From Hemerocallis citrina (Eukaryota > Streptophyta > Magnoliopsida > Asparagales > Asphodelaceae), in NCBI GenBank assembly GCA_017893485.1, contig CM030361.1:140944461-141008460 (forward strand): a stretch of DNA of 64,000 nucleotides, read 5' to 3'. The stretch's first letter is position 1. Each line of letters begins with the position of its first letter. A program made the translations under genes and the position numbers. Shown here piece by piece: positions 1 to 11,918 of this stretch. Below the pieces are notes generated by a model, which was not told the origin of the DNA, ran no database searches, and worked only from the letters and a program-made list of their open reading frames with translations.

Positions 1-764
1 CCAACAAGAGTCATTTCTAGACCCAACTACACTATAGGTAAACTTTTTGACTTGTATCAAATAAATAAATTGGAGTACAAGTTACTTGCCTTAATCGGGG
101 ATGAAGAACGATGCAAACCAAGAATATGAGCAAAACCCATGAATGAAAATCCGCTAATCTACGAATCCAAGCAACTCAAGCAAGAATCTCCACACGAACG
201 AAACTCCCAAAAGCGGGAGACGATCAAAGTGGCTTGCGGCCACAAGAGAACACCACGAGAGAGTAGGGGGGTTATATGGTGCAAGAGGGTTGCTATGGTG
301 GTGAGTAGGAGGTGCAAGGAGATGTCGGCAAGGCAAAGGAGAAGGGGGTTTGGGCTTAGGGTGTTGCCGGGATGGAGGGTAGCCGGCAAGGGGGGATGGG
401 TGGCCAGGATGGTGGCTCGGCCTGAGGTGGTTGCTGGTCGGATTGGGGGCAGGCCGGACCAAACAAACGGGGAGAGGGAGAGAGGGAGAGAGAGACCGGG
501 TTTGTGTATAAGGAGAGAGAAATTAGGGTTAGGTTTTAGAGTTGAGAGGGTCAGTGTTTATATATAGGGTTTACGATGTGGATTAATGGGTTAATGGGTT
601 GTGGGTATCAAGAATTAGTAGTAGGTTTACAAATGGGTTTTGGATTTTGGGTTAAATAAAAATAGGAATGCAAATAGGATTGGGAATTATTGGACAACCA
701 AACCACCACCACAACAAATGCCCACAAACAAAAACAATAAAAAGAAGATAAAATAAAAATAAAA
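1..764 (-). mobile_element. Tekay-type LTR fragment, minus strand (continues at 4123-4335)
   Basis: Read on the minus strand this stretch matches the LTR family seen at 765-4122, 36667-40113 and 50650-54101, including the block with GGCAAGTAACTTGTAC at about 77-95 and the telomere-like CTAACCCTAATTT at about 523-535. Its 5' terminus (TGTAACCCC) lies at 4335, because the solo LTR at 765-4122 was inserted into it. The rest of the LTR runs off the left edge. Apparent ORFs in both strands are shadows of the C-rich leader. Whether it is a solo LTR or the 5' LTR of a complete element cannot be seen. Confidence 0.8.
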
Positions 765-1187
765 TGTAACCCCTATTTTTCATTTTATGTATTTTTTTAC
801 TGTAATTTTTTCATTTTTGGTGTATTTCTCTCTTTTGTATTTTTCTGGACCGTATATTGGATTTGATTTCAATATATATTCGTTTTGCTTCATTTTGAGC
901 TCCTTGTGCTTGATGGATTGTCTCTTTCATCTCATTTCTCATCATTTTGATCATTTCCTCATTTTTTGGTCTCGATATCTTTATTTTTATTTTTCTTGAT
1001 GTCGTGGTGGTATTTTGGTGGTATTTTTCCAAACCTATGATTTTTGACCCCTAATAAGATTTTTCAAGAGCCATAGAATTCACTCTAAATTGTATTCTCA
1101 TTTGTTATTGACCCAATATCCATCACCCATTTGTATACCTATTACTTGTACCAAATATCCACAACCCATTAACCCACATTAATCCTC

Positions 1188-1224
1188 TATATAAACCCCT
1201 AATTCCTTAAACCCTAACCCTAAC
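1188..1224 (+). promoter_or_regulatory. LTR promoter: TATA box with telo-box-like repeats
   Basis: TATATAAA (1188-1195) is followed within 15 bases by AAACCCTAACCCTAAC (1209-1224) and then a long CT-rich, C-rich leader. The equivalent place in element E (about 37083 and 51066) has TATATAAATA followed by AAACCCTAAACC. This is the likely transcription start region of the LTR; AAACCCTAA (telo-box) is a known plant promoter motif, but its role here is inferred. Confidence 0.5.
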
Positions 1225-1625
1225 ATCACAAACCCTAGCCCTCTCCCTCTCTCTCTCTCCCGACCTGATTTGCCCAACCCGACAGCACCCACCAGCCCGA
1301 CCTCCCCTACTCCAGGCCGACATCCCCTTGGCCGAGCTACCCCATCCCCGGCCATCTCCACTTCCGGCCACCACACAAACCCGGCCTCCCTTTTCCCCTC
1401 CTTGCTTGCCGACCACCAAGAACACCACCACCATCTTCAAGTTGCAACATACTCTCTCTTTGCGGTGTTTCTCAAAGTGGGTATTGGCCATTTTGATCGT
1501 TGCTTCAAGGGATTCGTTCATCAGAGGATTTTGTTCGTAGTTGCTTGGATTCACGCTTGGAGTGGATTTCGTTCGTGGGTTTTGCTTCTAGGACTATTTG
1601 CATCGTGTTTCATCCCCATATTAAG

Positions 1626-3718
1626 GCAAGTAACTTGTACTCCAATTCATTTGTTTGATACAAGTACCAAAGTTCACCTATAGTGTAGTTGGGTCTAGAG
1701 ACAACCTTTGATTGTGTTTTCCTTGATGGGTTTTGTTTCTATTGTGATATTTTGGCCATAGAAGACCCATGAAACCAATCTTGACATAAAATAACCTAGG
1801 ATTCGCCCAATTCTTGACTTTAGTCGTGTATGTGAATTGTATGTGAAAATTCTTGTTGGATTGATACCCATGTGAAATAATAGGCATGGAAAATTTAGTA
1901 ACCCTAAATCATGATGTTTTGACACGTGGTAGGTTGTATTTCAAATTTGGATGTGTTTGGATCAATATTCTTGAAGTTATGATGTTCATGTTTTGAAGTG
2001 TGAAATCTGTATTTTCTGGATGTTCTGTTTTGAATGCTATTTTCGTCTAAGCTACAGCCAGTATCTTGATTTTGAAATAAAAGATGAGTTTTAGATAATT
2101 TTGTCTATTTTCAAATGCCACTAGTTTTGCTTGATTTGGTTTTTGTATGACTAAGTTATGACTGTTTTAGTACAGACGTATCGAACTATTCCAGATTCTA
2201 TTTTGGGTTAATTGTGTTAACAAACTATTTTCAAGAACTATTCTATACATATTTTCTGGATCCAATATTTTGCTCAGTGTTTCTTTATGATATTAGGGAC
2301 TATCCAGAATTTTGATGAATTTTATTGATAAGTTTTATGTGGTGTTTCATGCTCGTTTCTATAACCTACTTGTGCTGTATTTTACTTGCTGTTCAGTAAA
2401 GAACCCTATTTTCACTATAATTTCTTTTACTGTATGAAAATTCTTTGTAAAATGTGAAAGTTAGTAAATTCTATCTATTTTCATATCCCTTTGGCAGAAT
2501 TGCATTTCGTTTCACTGGTTGCGAGATATCTTAGTTTTCGTACAGCAGTGTTGGGACTTTCAGATTCACTAAACTATGTTTTCGTGTTGCCTTCTTATTT
2601 TTTGATAACTTATCTATTTTTCCTGGAAAAATCTGAAACTTTATATTTTGGTACTGGACGTATAGGGGAATACCCCAAACTTTTCGTGAATTTATTTGAT
2701 GAGTTTTGATGCTGTTTTCATGCTCTTGAATTCATTTTCCTGATTTCTGGCTGAAGCTAATTTCTGTGTTCAAATCAGTTTTGAGCTGTGTTGTTGTGAG
2801 TTAGTATATGGTTTAATTATACTCGCTGGATGCGTGTGGATGTCTAGTTTCCAGATCCTTCGACGGATCTAGATTTTCTTGCTTGTAACTCCTGGAATCA
2901 TTGTTTTACTACAACATGGTCTTGCTGTCCTGAACTTGAGTTGTGTTTATTTTGTTCCTTTATGAGATCACTTGCACTTGTACATATTTAGTTTGCTACT
3001 TGCACTTGTTACATGATCATGCTATCCTATTCTTGATATATTTTGCACATATTCATGCTTGTTGGACATTAATATTAAAATTAACCAAGCCGGGGTTTAA
3101 GGGACAATCTAATAGTGGATAATTCAGAAATGTGTACTCGAAAGGGGATCCACTGATCCTACGTGATACTTAACATGATTACTTGATACTTGCACGCAAT
3201 ACACGATACTTGCCAGTTGCACTACTTGACACGTGATTACATGATACATGAGACATGGAGCTTGGTGCTCAATTACCTACTTGTCCCCGAGTATACTGCC
3301 CTTTATGGTCCACTATGAAATCTAAAGCGAAACTGTTGTGTTGTAGAAACCATATAAGGTGGACTGCATGAAGTGCTACCTAGATAGTAATTCACTACAA
3401 GACTTGAACATGCTACTTGAATATGATACTTAAACATGATACGTGAACATGATACATGCTTGATTGATACTCGATTACATGATTACATGAGACTTGATAC
3501 TTGATACATGAATACATGACACTTGACACTCGACACATGTTTATAAAATACTTGATTACTTGACACTTGATTTATGCCATGTACACTTGATCACTTATAC
3601 CATGTGCTAGTTAGTTTTCCCATGTGCTTGTATCCTACATTATAAGTGACCCGTGACTTGCAATTAAAGGGTACTTGTATTTTCTCTTTTTCTCTTTCCT
3701 GCATTCGATGAATTGCAG
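1626..3718 (+). other. Possible leader intron inside the LTR
   Basis: The leader ends at AAG followed by GCAAGTAACTTG (GC donor at 1626 or GT donor at 1630). The T-rich body ends about 2.1 kb later in a polypyrimidine run and ATTGCAG (ends 3718). Both edges are conserved in the other LTR copies (near 37553 and 39722; 51532 and 53709). No transcript evidence is available, so this is only a candidate. Confidence 0.25.
2853..2870 (+). repeat. Conserved LTR hairpin
   Basis: AGATCCTTCGACGGATCT is a 6-bp inverted repeat with a TTCGAC centre. The same hairpin is at 38773-38790 and 52757-52774, and with one change (TTTGAC) at 46366-46383. It sits in an otherwise drifting T-rich LTR body, which suggests constraint. 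Confidence 0.5.
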
Positions 3719-4122
3719 ATTATGAAGAACAAGTTCCAGATGGTATCGGAGACTTGAAGTATTAGTGTTGCTTTTCCTTATTATTATTTCTTCTATCGTG
3801 CTTGAACAATATTTGTATTCGTGAGACTTGGATTATTCTTGTATTTTGAGACTTGGATTATTTCTTGTATTTGGGCGATGTGACCCAAGACTTGTGTTTT
3901 ATTCAGATCATGACTATTTGAGATTTATGTATTTGGTTTGAAGTATTTCTTGCTGGTATTTGACCCATTATGTGCATGTGGTTGATAAATTGCTTCCGAC
4001 TCTGTATATTTCTCGTGCATGTTGTGTATATTGCTTGAACAACTTATGGATGATGAAAACCATTTGTTGGGCTTTTGTTACGTATCCATATTCCGTATTC
4101 TTTTGGGAAGCGGGGCGTAACA

Positions 4123-4335
4123 TAAAAAGAAGAGGCCAAAATGAGGGAACGATCAATAATAGGAGAATAAGACAAAAGAGTCACTCAATCAAAACAAAGA
4201 GCTCGAAAAGAAATTAAACGGATATATATATTAAAAACAACTCTAATTTACGGTTCAGAAAAATACAAGAGGGAAAAATATACCAAAACGAAAAATATAG
4301 TCAAAAATATACAAAAATGAAAAACAGGGGTTACA
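4123..4335 (-). mobile_element. 5' terminus of the minus-strand LTR continued at 1-764
   Basis: On the minus strand this begins TGTAACCCCTGTTTTTCA at 4335, the standard start of this LTR family, and runs to the solo-LTR junction at 4123, where it joins 764. The first base of flanking DNA is 4336. No primer site flanks it, as expected for the outer edge of a 5' LTR or a solo LTR. Confidence 0.82.
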
Positions 4336-5097
4336 CGGAAACAACCACCTCAGCAATAGCCGCACCCATCAGCCACATCGCGCCCCCTCTTCGTTGTCCC
4401 ACTCCCGATGCCAGCCAGCAGCCACCCTTTGGCTATTCCTTTGTCGTTACGTTCTGTTGCCGCCTTCGCCTCCCACCTTAGAGCAACCTTTTTCCACGGG
4501 CTACCTTTTCCTTGGTTGTGTGCACGTGTGGATCTCGAGCATCGGATTCGTGGTCTCGTTCGTGATCATCCGCCCATAGTATTGTGTTTGTGCCCAGGAA
4601 CATTTTCTCGTTATTCTCTTCTTCTCGTCGGTTTCTTCGTCTACTCAAAAGCAAGTAACTTGTATTATTTTGTTATATATACAAGTACTAAATACTGCCT
4701 GTAGTGTAGCTTTTGTGTCTAGATTCATTCTCATGAAAACCCTTGTTAGATCTTGTCTCTACTTGTTGATCCATCCGTAGTCGTCGGTTGTCACACACAC
4801 GACATGAAATAATTTAGATTTAATTAAATTCTTGATGCATGTATGTGTGTTGTTTCGTGATCCATGATATTTTGTATGAATCTTGCATGCTTGACTTGTT
4901 AGTTGTAGTATCTTGTGGTGGACTTGTTAGACACCAATACCATGTTGTTTTGGACATCAAGTATATCATGTTTCGTATTTTGTTATAATTTGGATTTGTT
5001 GCATATGAACTATTTGATTTAAATGCATAAGAAGATTTCTGTTTTTACTGTTGGCCTATTTTGTTTCAGTATTTTAGACCCTGTTAAGGTCTGTAAA
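4336..5097 (+). mobile_element. Old divergent LTR, segment 1
   Basis: This stretch contains AGCAAGTAACTTGTATT and GCCTGTAGTGTAGC at about 4651-4710, diverged counterparts of the LTR blocks at 1625-1690. It continues at 16937 after removal of element B. The start of this LTR lies left of the minus-strand LTR and is off-window. C-rich ORFs at 4394-4704 lie in the leader and are not taken as genes. Confidence 0.65.
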
Positions 5098-8000
5098 TGT
5101 AACACTCCGAATTCCAAAACAGACCGAATTCGAAGTTCCACGGGATCTTTATACTTCTTTCGTACAATTTTACAACGAAATAAAAACTTTTTGTTACATC
5201 AGAGTTTACAATTACATTACATATTTACAGCGGAAGCAAATTACAACAATTTACATAAATTGAAATGTACAACACTTGAATCATTCTTTAATCAGGGTGC
5301 ATTCTTTAGTCCTGTTAACCACTTTATCCTGCATAGAAACGGTGGGCACGTCAGTTGATTATAACCGACGAAACATTATACATGGCTATCCTCTCTATGC
5401 CGAAAACAGTATAACGATTCTCAAATACTTAAGCAAACCACAAACTTGATCACAAACAGAACTACAAGGGGCTATCCTATTGATGTCGTGTTGTGCGGTG
5501 CACTTAGTCCTTAATGAAGTTATTTATATTAGATGACACTAATGCGCACTTGTTCAGATTCAATGCATCCCATACTACATATGTCTGAGGGCAAGCCCTT
5601 AACCGTTCTTCATCTTGTAGGGTTCAATCCCTCGCCATGACTTAAACTACTACTGTAACTACGATAAGTATCCTAGATATTCTATGAGTTACGAGCTCAT
5701 GTCCAGACAGCCTGGAGGAGAATCCCACGTCATGTCACGACCTATCGTGAAGAACCTATGGACAATTCACCCTCCGTCATGGGACATGACACCACCCGCA
5801 GTCACCACACACCCCACGAGTGTCGCCTGCGGTACGAACTCCTGGAGACATATCCACGTCATGTCACGATGCATCGTGAAGACACCCTGTGAATATTCTA
5901 ATACTGTAGCTCTGAGGCCCTCATACTCACGTTTTTCGCTTATTTTCATCACGTCTTCACTATGTATCTAGTCCTTAGTTATTTGAATCATGAACAAAAT
6001 CAATTCTCTAGAGGTAGTAGTCCTTCCACTATACTGGTCTTAACCATTTATATCACATGACCCAAATCTTGGTCGTTACATTTCAAATCTCATTTCAGCA
6101 TATTTCTTTTCGATGCCGGTATGAGGCTTAGCTATACTATAGTTCCCAATTTCAATTCATAATCACAAAAATTGAGTTCTCATACTAATTTAGTCTTTTC
6201 ATAGTTCAAATAAATATCCATCTCCTTTCCATAATTCAATGTTCAATTTCAATTTATAACATTCTCATTCAAACAAATAAGTTTCAATAATTCCACTTAG
6301 TTTTCGTACTATTATTTCTTTTTTCCTCCAAAATTTAAAATCATATTTCTCATTTAACTTTCAATGCATACATTAGCCAAAATAATAACAAAATCCATAA
6401 TGAGCACAGTTCAAGTTCTTTTTTATAGAAAATCCCCTCTTATAAATCTAGAATAACTCAAAAATCACTTTTCTTCTTATACCTATGCAAAATATCGATT
6501 TTACAAAGTTCTACTCAATTTTTCCTCTAACACTATTTAAATTAAGTTGAAATAGTGTACAAATATTTTTCATGAAGTCTATATATTTTTATAACTATTA
6601 TCGGATTTTTCCCGAATTTTTAAAGTCACAAAAATCACAAAAAACATTAAAAAAATTCAAAAGTTTTTAATTTGCTGAGTTCAGGAATCGAATCAGCAAC
6701 CACAGACAAAGCCAGCGCATGCGCTAACCGAAGGGACAGAGCGCAACCACGTCACAGAGATGGCTTGAATTCATATGTGTCCATTTTCCCAAGTTCGAAT
6801 TTCTCTAAAAAAATAAAAACAAAAGTCTCTTGTTCGGTTTCGAACCTGAGACCAAGGCCAGACCCACGCTACAGTAAGCGCACCCAAACACACCCACTAA
6901 CCAATTAGGCTAAGTTGCTAAACTGATATGAGTTGGGTTTTTAGGGGGTTTGATCCTAGTTTCGGTTCATTTGAGTTTTTATGAAAATAACTAATTTTAA
7001 TTTCGTTTCAACTCCACTTTCATTCAAAATTTCCAGAATACAACTTTTATACATTTCTAACATATCAGTAAATTAATTCTTGATTTTGGACAAAAAAACA
7101 TCACATTTCTCTTTGAATACAATTTTGTCTACAATTTCAAAAATGTACAAACAAATGTCGTTTCTTTTGTAAATTTGCATTCAAACTTCTCATATTTCTT
7201 TCTTATTATGAATATTATTATTTCTTAATCATTTCAATAACAAAATCCCTCTATTCTCATTATTAACAATTGAGATAGGAAATTCACCACTAAGCATGAT
7301 TATCATTTCGATCCAATTAAGCATACAATCATGTCTCCTTAGTATAGCACAAATCATCAATTAAAGCATGGTAGCATGGTCAATATTAAACTAACTATCA
7401 AAATTTGCAACTAATTATCATTCTTTTCACACACAATTAAGCCTTATAATTTGTCTCATTCTTATAACATATGGCTAGAATAACTATGTTTCTTTTCAAA
7501 TGCATCAACCATACTCTAGCATGAACCTAATTAGAAGTGTAAGAGAATCACCCACCTTTGATGGACAGAGAAACAAACAAACTCCTAATGATCTTCTCCA
7601 ACGATCGAGCGAAGCCTTCTCCTCCTAGATCAAGCCACCAAATTTGCTTCTCCTCCTAGTGATGCAAGCAACCCGAGCCTCCCTCTTCTTGATCCTTGAA
7701 AATGTCGGCCTTCTCCGTGGATGCAGAACACAGTAGTACACAATCTCACAACTCCTCAATCTTTTGCCTCACTAAAATTACTTCTCTTTCTTTTCTTTCT
7801 ATTCTTTTCTTTCAAAAATTCTAAGTGTGAGAATGAAGAGTATAGGGAAGGGTATTTATACAAAATTTTAGGGTGAATGTAGGGCTAGGATGTGATCAAA
7901 TGGTTAGAGGTCAATGGTCTAAATGTACTAGGGAGTTATGAAAACTACCCATGATGAACAACCACCTCTCCACCAATTCCATCACTCCCACTCCTCCATC

Positions 8001-8408
8001 TACAACCTATGGGGAAAAGTGTGCAATGCACACCCTAGTGCTTGCACGTGCCAACTGGTACCCCCTCCTTACAAGTGTACATGTGAATAAAAATTTAATT
8101 GTTCATGAAAAGAGTCTACACTACAAGTTGGATTGTTTTAAAGAGGAATATGTTAAATGGGCTCCCTAATGGGCCAATTTAACAATGGGTTTAAATCATT
8201 AAATTAATTAATTAATAGAGTGGGTTTAAAAGAAAATTTGGGCTTAGATTTTAATTAGGTTTTAAAAGAAAATAATTTTTTTGGAAAAATGAAGAGGAAC
8301 ATATATTATATAAGAAATATATTTTATAAGAGGAATTATACAAATGAAATTATACGTGCAAAACACGTAAAATCACAAAATCTCATAAATCAAATCTAGG
8401 GTGTTACA
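5098..8408 (-). repeat. Element B 3' LTR
   Basis: In minus orientation it runs TGTAACACCC at 8408 to GGAGTGTTACA at 5098. It aligns along its length with 13621-16931. The portion near 7550-8400 (the 5' part in element orientation) is nearly identical between copies, while 5098-5200 shows many transitions. It contains two tRNA-like Pol III box sets near 6670-6930. An AT-rich region (6100-6660, 6950-7500) holds no ORF worth calling. Confidence 0.92.
6676..6930 (-). promoter_or_regulatory. Decayed copies of two Pol III-like box sets (3' LTR of B)
   Basis: These are the counterparts of the boxes at 15185-15440. One box B is altered (minus GATTCGATTC near 6685-6695) and the second is kept (minus GGTTCGAAACC near 6836-6846), with its box A near 6898-6911. 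See the 5' LTR entry for the better copy. Confidence 0.4.
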
Positions 8409-8423
8409 ACACTCCCTTCTTAG
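8409..8423 (-). other. Element B polypurine tract
   Basis: The minus strand reads CTAAGAAGGGAGTGT directly before the 3' LTR. A purine-rich run at this place primes plus-strand DNA synthesis in LTR retrotransposons. The bases 8424-8514 are the short untranslated 3' end. Confidence 0.7.
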
Positions 8424-8514
8424 AATAGTTCCATCCCTGGAACTACACTTAAAGAGTTAGAAAACAAGAAATACAACAAAGAGATAAGAAAAGAAAAGAA
8501 AAGAAAGATACAAA

Positions 8515-9990
8515 TCACACAAAGATCTCAGGATGATCTTTCATCATCCTCTCCTCAGATTCCCAAGTAGTCTCTTCAACCAACTGGTTTCTCCAGACTA
8601 CGTTGACCATCTGTATCGTCTTGTTCCTCAAGACTTTCTCTTGATGATCGAAAATCTCAATCGGAAGCTCAATGTAACTTAGATCAAACTGCAAACCCTC
8701 CAGTACTTTGGAAAAATGATTACTCGGATCTGGAATGTAACCTCTCAGCATAGACAAGTGGAAGACATTGTGCACCTGAGACAACTCTTCCGGCAACTCT
8801 AACCGATAAGCAGCTTTCCCAATCTGCTTCAATATCTTGTATGGGCTTATGAACCTCGGGGCTAACTTCCCACAACTTCCGAAGCGAATCACACCCTTGC
8901 TAGGTGAAACCTTCAGAAAGACAAAGTCACCAACCTCAAACTCAAGGTCTCTCCTCCGGTTGTCTGCACAGCACTTCTGCCTACTCTGAGCATCCACCAA
9001 CCTCTTCCTGATCAGATCGATCTTTTCGGATGTCTGCTGCACAATCTCAGGCCCAAACATCTGTCGCTCTCCAACTTCGAACCAACAAACAGGTGTTCTG
9101 CATTTCCTGCCATACAGAGCTTCACACGGCGCCATCCCAATACTAGTCTGAAAACTGTTGTTGTAGGCAAACTCTACCAGAGCCAAGTGCCTTTCCCAAT
9201 TGCTTCCAAAGTCTAGTACACAACACCGAAGCATATCCTCAAGAATACGATTGACTCTCTCGGTCTGCCCATCAGTCCGAGGATGAAAAGCAGTGCTGAA
9301 ATCCATCTTGGTACTCAAAGCTATCTGAAGACTCCTCCAGAAATGCGAAGTAAACCGCGCATCCCGATCAGACACAATGGTAATGGAACACCATGAAGCC
9401 TGACGATCTTGCCAACATACAGCTCAGCCAATTTGTCCATCGACGAAGTGAGTTTCATCTCCAAGAAGTGAGCGGACTTGGTAACTCGATCGACTATGAC
9501 CCAAATTGCATCATTGCCCTTTGAACTCTTGGGCAAACCCGTAATGAAATCCATACTGATGTTATCCCACTTCCATTCTGGAATAGGTAACGGTTGCAAA
9601 AGACCTCTGGGTTTCTGATTCTCGGCTTTGACCTGCTGACAAATCTCACACCTCGCCACGAATTCGGCCACACTCGCTTCAGACCTGACCACTAGAAATG
9701 CCGTTTAATATCCCTATACATCTTAGTACTTCTAGGATGTACAGTCAAAAGAGTAGCATGTGCCTCCTGAAGAATACTTTCTTTCAAGTCCGGCTGATCC
9801 GGAACACACAGCCCCTCTCCAAACCACAGCACCTCATCCTTGATCTGAAACTCGGACAACCTGCCAGCACCGACCTGCTCCTTCATCTTCTGAATCTTCG
9901 CATCTTCCTTCTGACTTGCAATAATCCTTTCATTCAGCATTGGTTGAAGCATCAACTGAGCTAAAGATGATCCCAAGCCTTGCAGAACAA
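8515..9990 (-). pseudogene. Element B integrase with chromodomain-like tail (broken)
   Basis: The N-terminal zinc-binding part shows [10 protein letters not shown] near 9620 and an upstream HPRSTKMYRD. The catalytic core follows: [10 protein letters not shown] with first Asp, then [12 protein letters not shown] with second Asp at the start of the 9375 frame, and [10 protein letters not shown] with the Glu. The GKY-like segment ([13 protein letters not shown]) and a tail with [16 protein letters not shown] and TTWESEERM match the chromodomain-like end of Tekay/Del integrases. A stop replaces an expected Trp near 9703, and there are frameshifts near 9680 and near 9375. Otherwise the domain set is complete, and the terminal 286 codons are uninterrupted. 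It would insert element cDNA; in this copy it is inactive. Confidence 0.9.
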
Positions 9991-10045
9991 CTTCAATACC
10001 AGCCCGATCCAACTCCTCTACCAGCTGCCTCTGAGTTGTGATCAA

Positions 10046-10650
10046 ACTAGCCAGATTGCTCTTGCGGCTAAGGACATTAGTAATAACATTAGCCTTCCCA
10101 GGATGGTACTTAATCTTCATACGAATGTCCTCAAGTACTTCCAACCATCTCCTTTGCCTCAGATTCAGATCTTTCTGCTTATAGATGTACTTCAAGTTCT
10201 TGTGGTCTGTGTACATGTTCAATTTCTCACCATACACGTAGTGTCTCCATTGCTTCAAGGCGAAGATAATCGCAGCCAACTCTAGATCATGAGTCAAATA
10301 ATTCTTCTCATGCGGTCGTAGTTTCCTAGACCCATAAGCGATCACTTTTCCTTCTTGCATTACGACACAACCAAGCCCACGATGTGAAGCATCACTGTAG
10401 ACATCGTACTTAACTCCTGCTATAGGCAAAGCCAAAATGGGTGCAGTAGTCAGCCTCTCTTTCGACTCCTGAAAGCTTGCCTCGCACTGCTCAGTCCACT
10501 TGAAGTTCACATTCTTCTTGGTGAGACCAGTGAGTGGCACGGCTATCTGAGCATAATCCCAGATAAACCTCCTGTAATATCCAGTCAGCCCAAGAAAACT
10601 CCTGATTTCCTTCACTGTAGTAGGCCATGCCCAATCCTTTACCGCCTCTA
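10046..10650 (-). pseudogene. Element B RNase H
   Basis: The connection region has FLGLTGYYRRFI, and the RNase H domain has [29 protein letters not shown] and MYTDHKNLKYI, which supply the expected Asp, Glu and Asp. The frame 10615-9692 is open through RNase H and a linker into the integrase N-terminus. A stop near 10660 separates it from the RT. The next segment downstream in the polyprotein is integrase. Confidence 0.88.
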
Positions 10651-11825
10651 TCTTCTACGAATCAGTTGCCACTCTCTCTTTAGAAAGGATGTGACCCAGG
10701 AATGCCACTTCAGATTTCCAGAAATCGCACTTGGACAACTTGGCATACAACTCATGCTCCTGAAGCTTCTACAAAACTGTTGCCAGATGCTCCGTGTACT
10801 CCTCTTTCGACTTGGAGTACACAAGGATATCGTCGATAAACACCACAACAAAAGAATCAATGGATGGCCTCAGAATTCTGTTCATCATATCCATGAAAAT
10901 TGTAGGTGCATTCGTCACTCCAAACGGCATAACTAAGAATTCGTAATGCCCGTGTCGAGTTCTGAATGCAGTCTTATGCACATCTTCAGCTTTCACTCGA
11001 ATTTGATGGTAACCTGATCGATGATCTATTTTCGAGAAGACAGCTGCTCCTCGTAGATGATCGAACAGGTCATCAATTCAGGGAATAGGATATTTATTCT
11101 GAACAGTGACCTTATTCAGCTCCCGGTAATCGATGCACATCCTCATCGAACCATCCTTCTTCTTTACCAAAAGCACCGGTGCTCCCCAGGGTGACGCACT
11201 CGGTTGAATAAAGCCTTTCTCCAATAGTTCATCAATCTGTCGTTTGATCTCATCCTGCTCCACGGGCGCCATCTTATACGGTGCCTTGGAAATGGGCGCA
11301 CTCCCTGGTTGAATAGTGATGCTGAACTCCACATCACGATGCAGGGGTAACCCAGCCAAATCTTCCAAGAACACGGTCGGATAATCCCGAACCACAGGAA
11401 TTTGCTGCACCTCTGGAGGAACACCCCTCCTGTTGATAGCTGCCATCAGACCAGAACATCTCTTCTTCCCTTGGAAAGTGACTTCAGGACTACCTGGAGC
11501 CTTCACTATTACTTCCTTGGTCTTACACTCGATGTTCGCACTGTATACCGACATCCAATCAATGCCAATGATCACATCGACTCCCAAGACATTCAGCTCG
11601 ATCAGATCAATCCCGAAAATTCTATCCCCAATCACAATCTCGCAGTTCGCATAGTACCGATCAATGGTTAGAGTCTCCCTTAATGGAGTAACTACTGCCA
11701 AAACCTTGCCTGGAAAGACTTTTGGTTCGACTCCCAAAACTTTAGCAAACTTAGGTGATACAAAGTGTGAGAGGACCCCGTATCGAACAAAACAACAGCT
11801 TTCTTTCCATTCAAAATAAGTTTTC
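10651..11825 (-). pseudogene. Element B protease and reverse transcriptase (broken)
   Basis: The protease motif [14 protein letters not shown] lies near 11740-11800. The RT shows [30 protein letters not shown] and the catalytic FIDDILVYS near 10820, all intact. Two stops interrupt the frame: TGA at about 11078 where the family has Arg (CGA to TGA), and TAG near 10768 where Gln is expected. Another stop near 10660 falls before the connection domain. The segment starts directly after a possible intron (11826-11918), which would make it continuous with gag. Confidence 0.9.
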
Positions 11826-11918
11826 CTGTTACATAACAGACACTCGTTACATAACAGCTTACTATAAAAGCGGGAAAAGAGAAACAACAGAAAACACTCT
11901 AAACATTCTCCCTCGTAC
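11826..11918 (-). other. Candidate intron at the gag-protease junction of element B
   Basis: The minus strand has GT at 11918 (after DHVIT) and TATGTAACAG ending at 11826, just before [16 protein letters not shown]. Removing these 93 bases joins gag and protease in frame and removes an in-frame stop. The span includes a short direct repeat of CTGTTATGTAAC, so an alternative acceptor is possible. Element E has a candidate intron at the matching position. Confidence 0.45.

Larger units (their letters stand above)
765..4122 (+). mobile_element. Solo LTR of a Tekay/Del-type Ty3/gypsy element
   Basis: A 3358-bp LTR starts TGTAACCCC and ends CGTAACA, with the 5-bp direct repeat TAAAA on both sides (760-764 and 4123-4127). 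No primer-binding site or coding region follows, so it is a solo LTR, the usual product of LTR-LTR recombination. It is collinear with both LTRs of element E: TATA box, CT-rich leader, T-rich body, a conserved hairpin, a conserved CCGGGGTTTAAGG block and a hypervariable ACTTGATACATG-like tract at 3150-3560. It interrupts an older minus-strand LTR of the same broad family. The AT-rich duplication is weak evidence on its own, but the flanks rejoin cleanly. Confidence 0.88.

Noticed and set aside
139..567. Arg/Gly-rich plus-strand ORF
   Set aside because: It is the complement of the C-rich LTR leader on the minus strand.
1209..1224. Telomere or interstitial telomeric array
   Set aside because: Only two to three CCCTAA units within an LTR promoter region.
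1270..1683. Proline-rich ORFs in the C-rich leader (also near 37244 and 51158)
   Set aside because: They lie in the LTR leader, change between copies by frameshift, and have no recognisable domain; composition explains their length.
5684..5971. 95-codon ORF repeated at 14206-14493
   Set aside because: LTR duplicate; antisense to element transcription, with several amino-acid changes and no domain.
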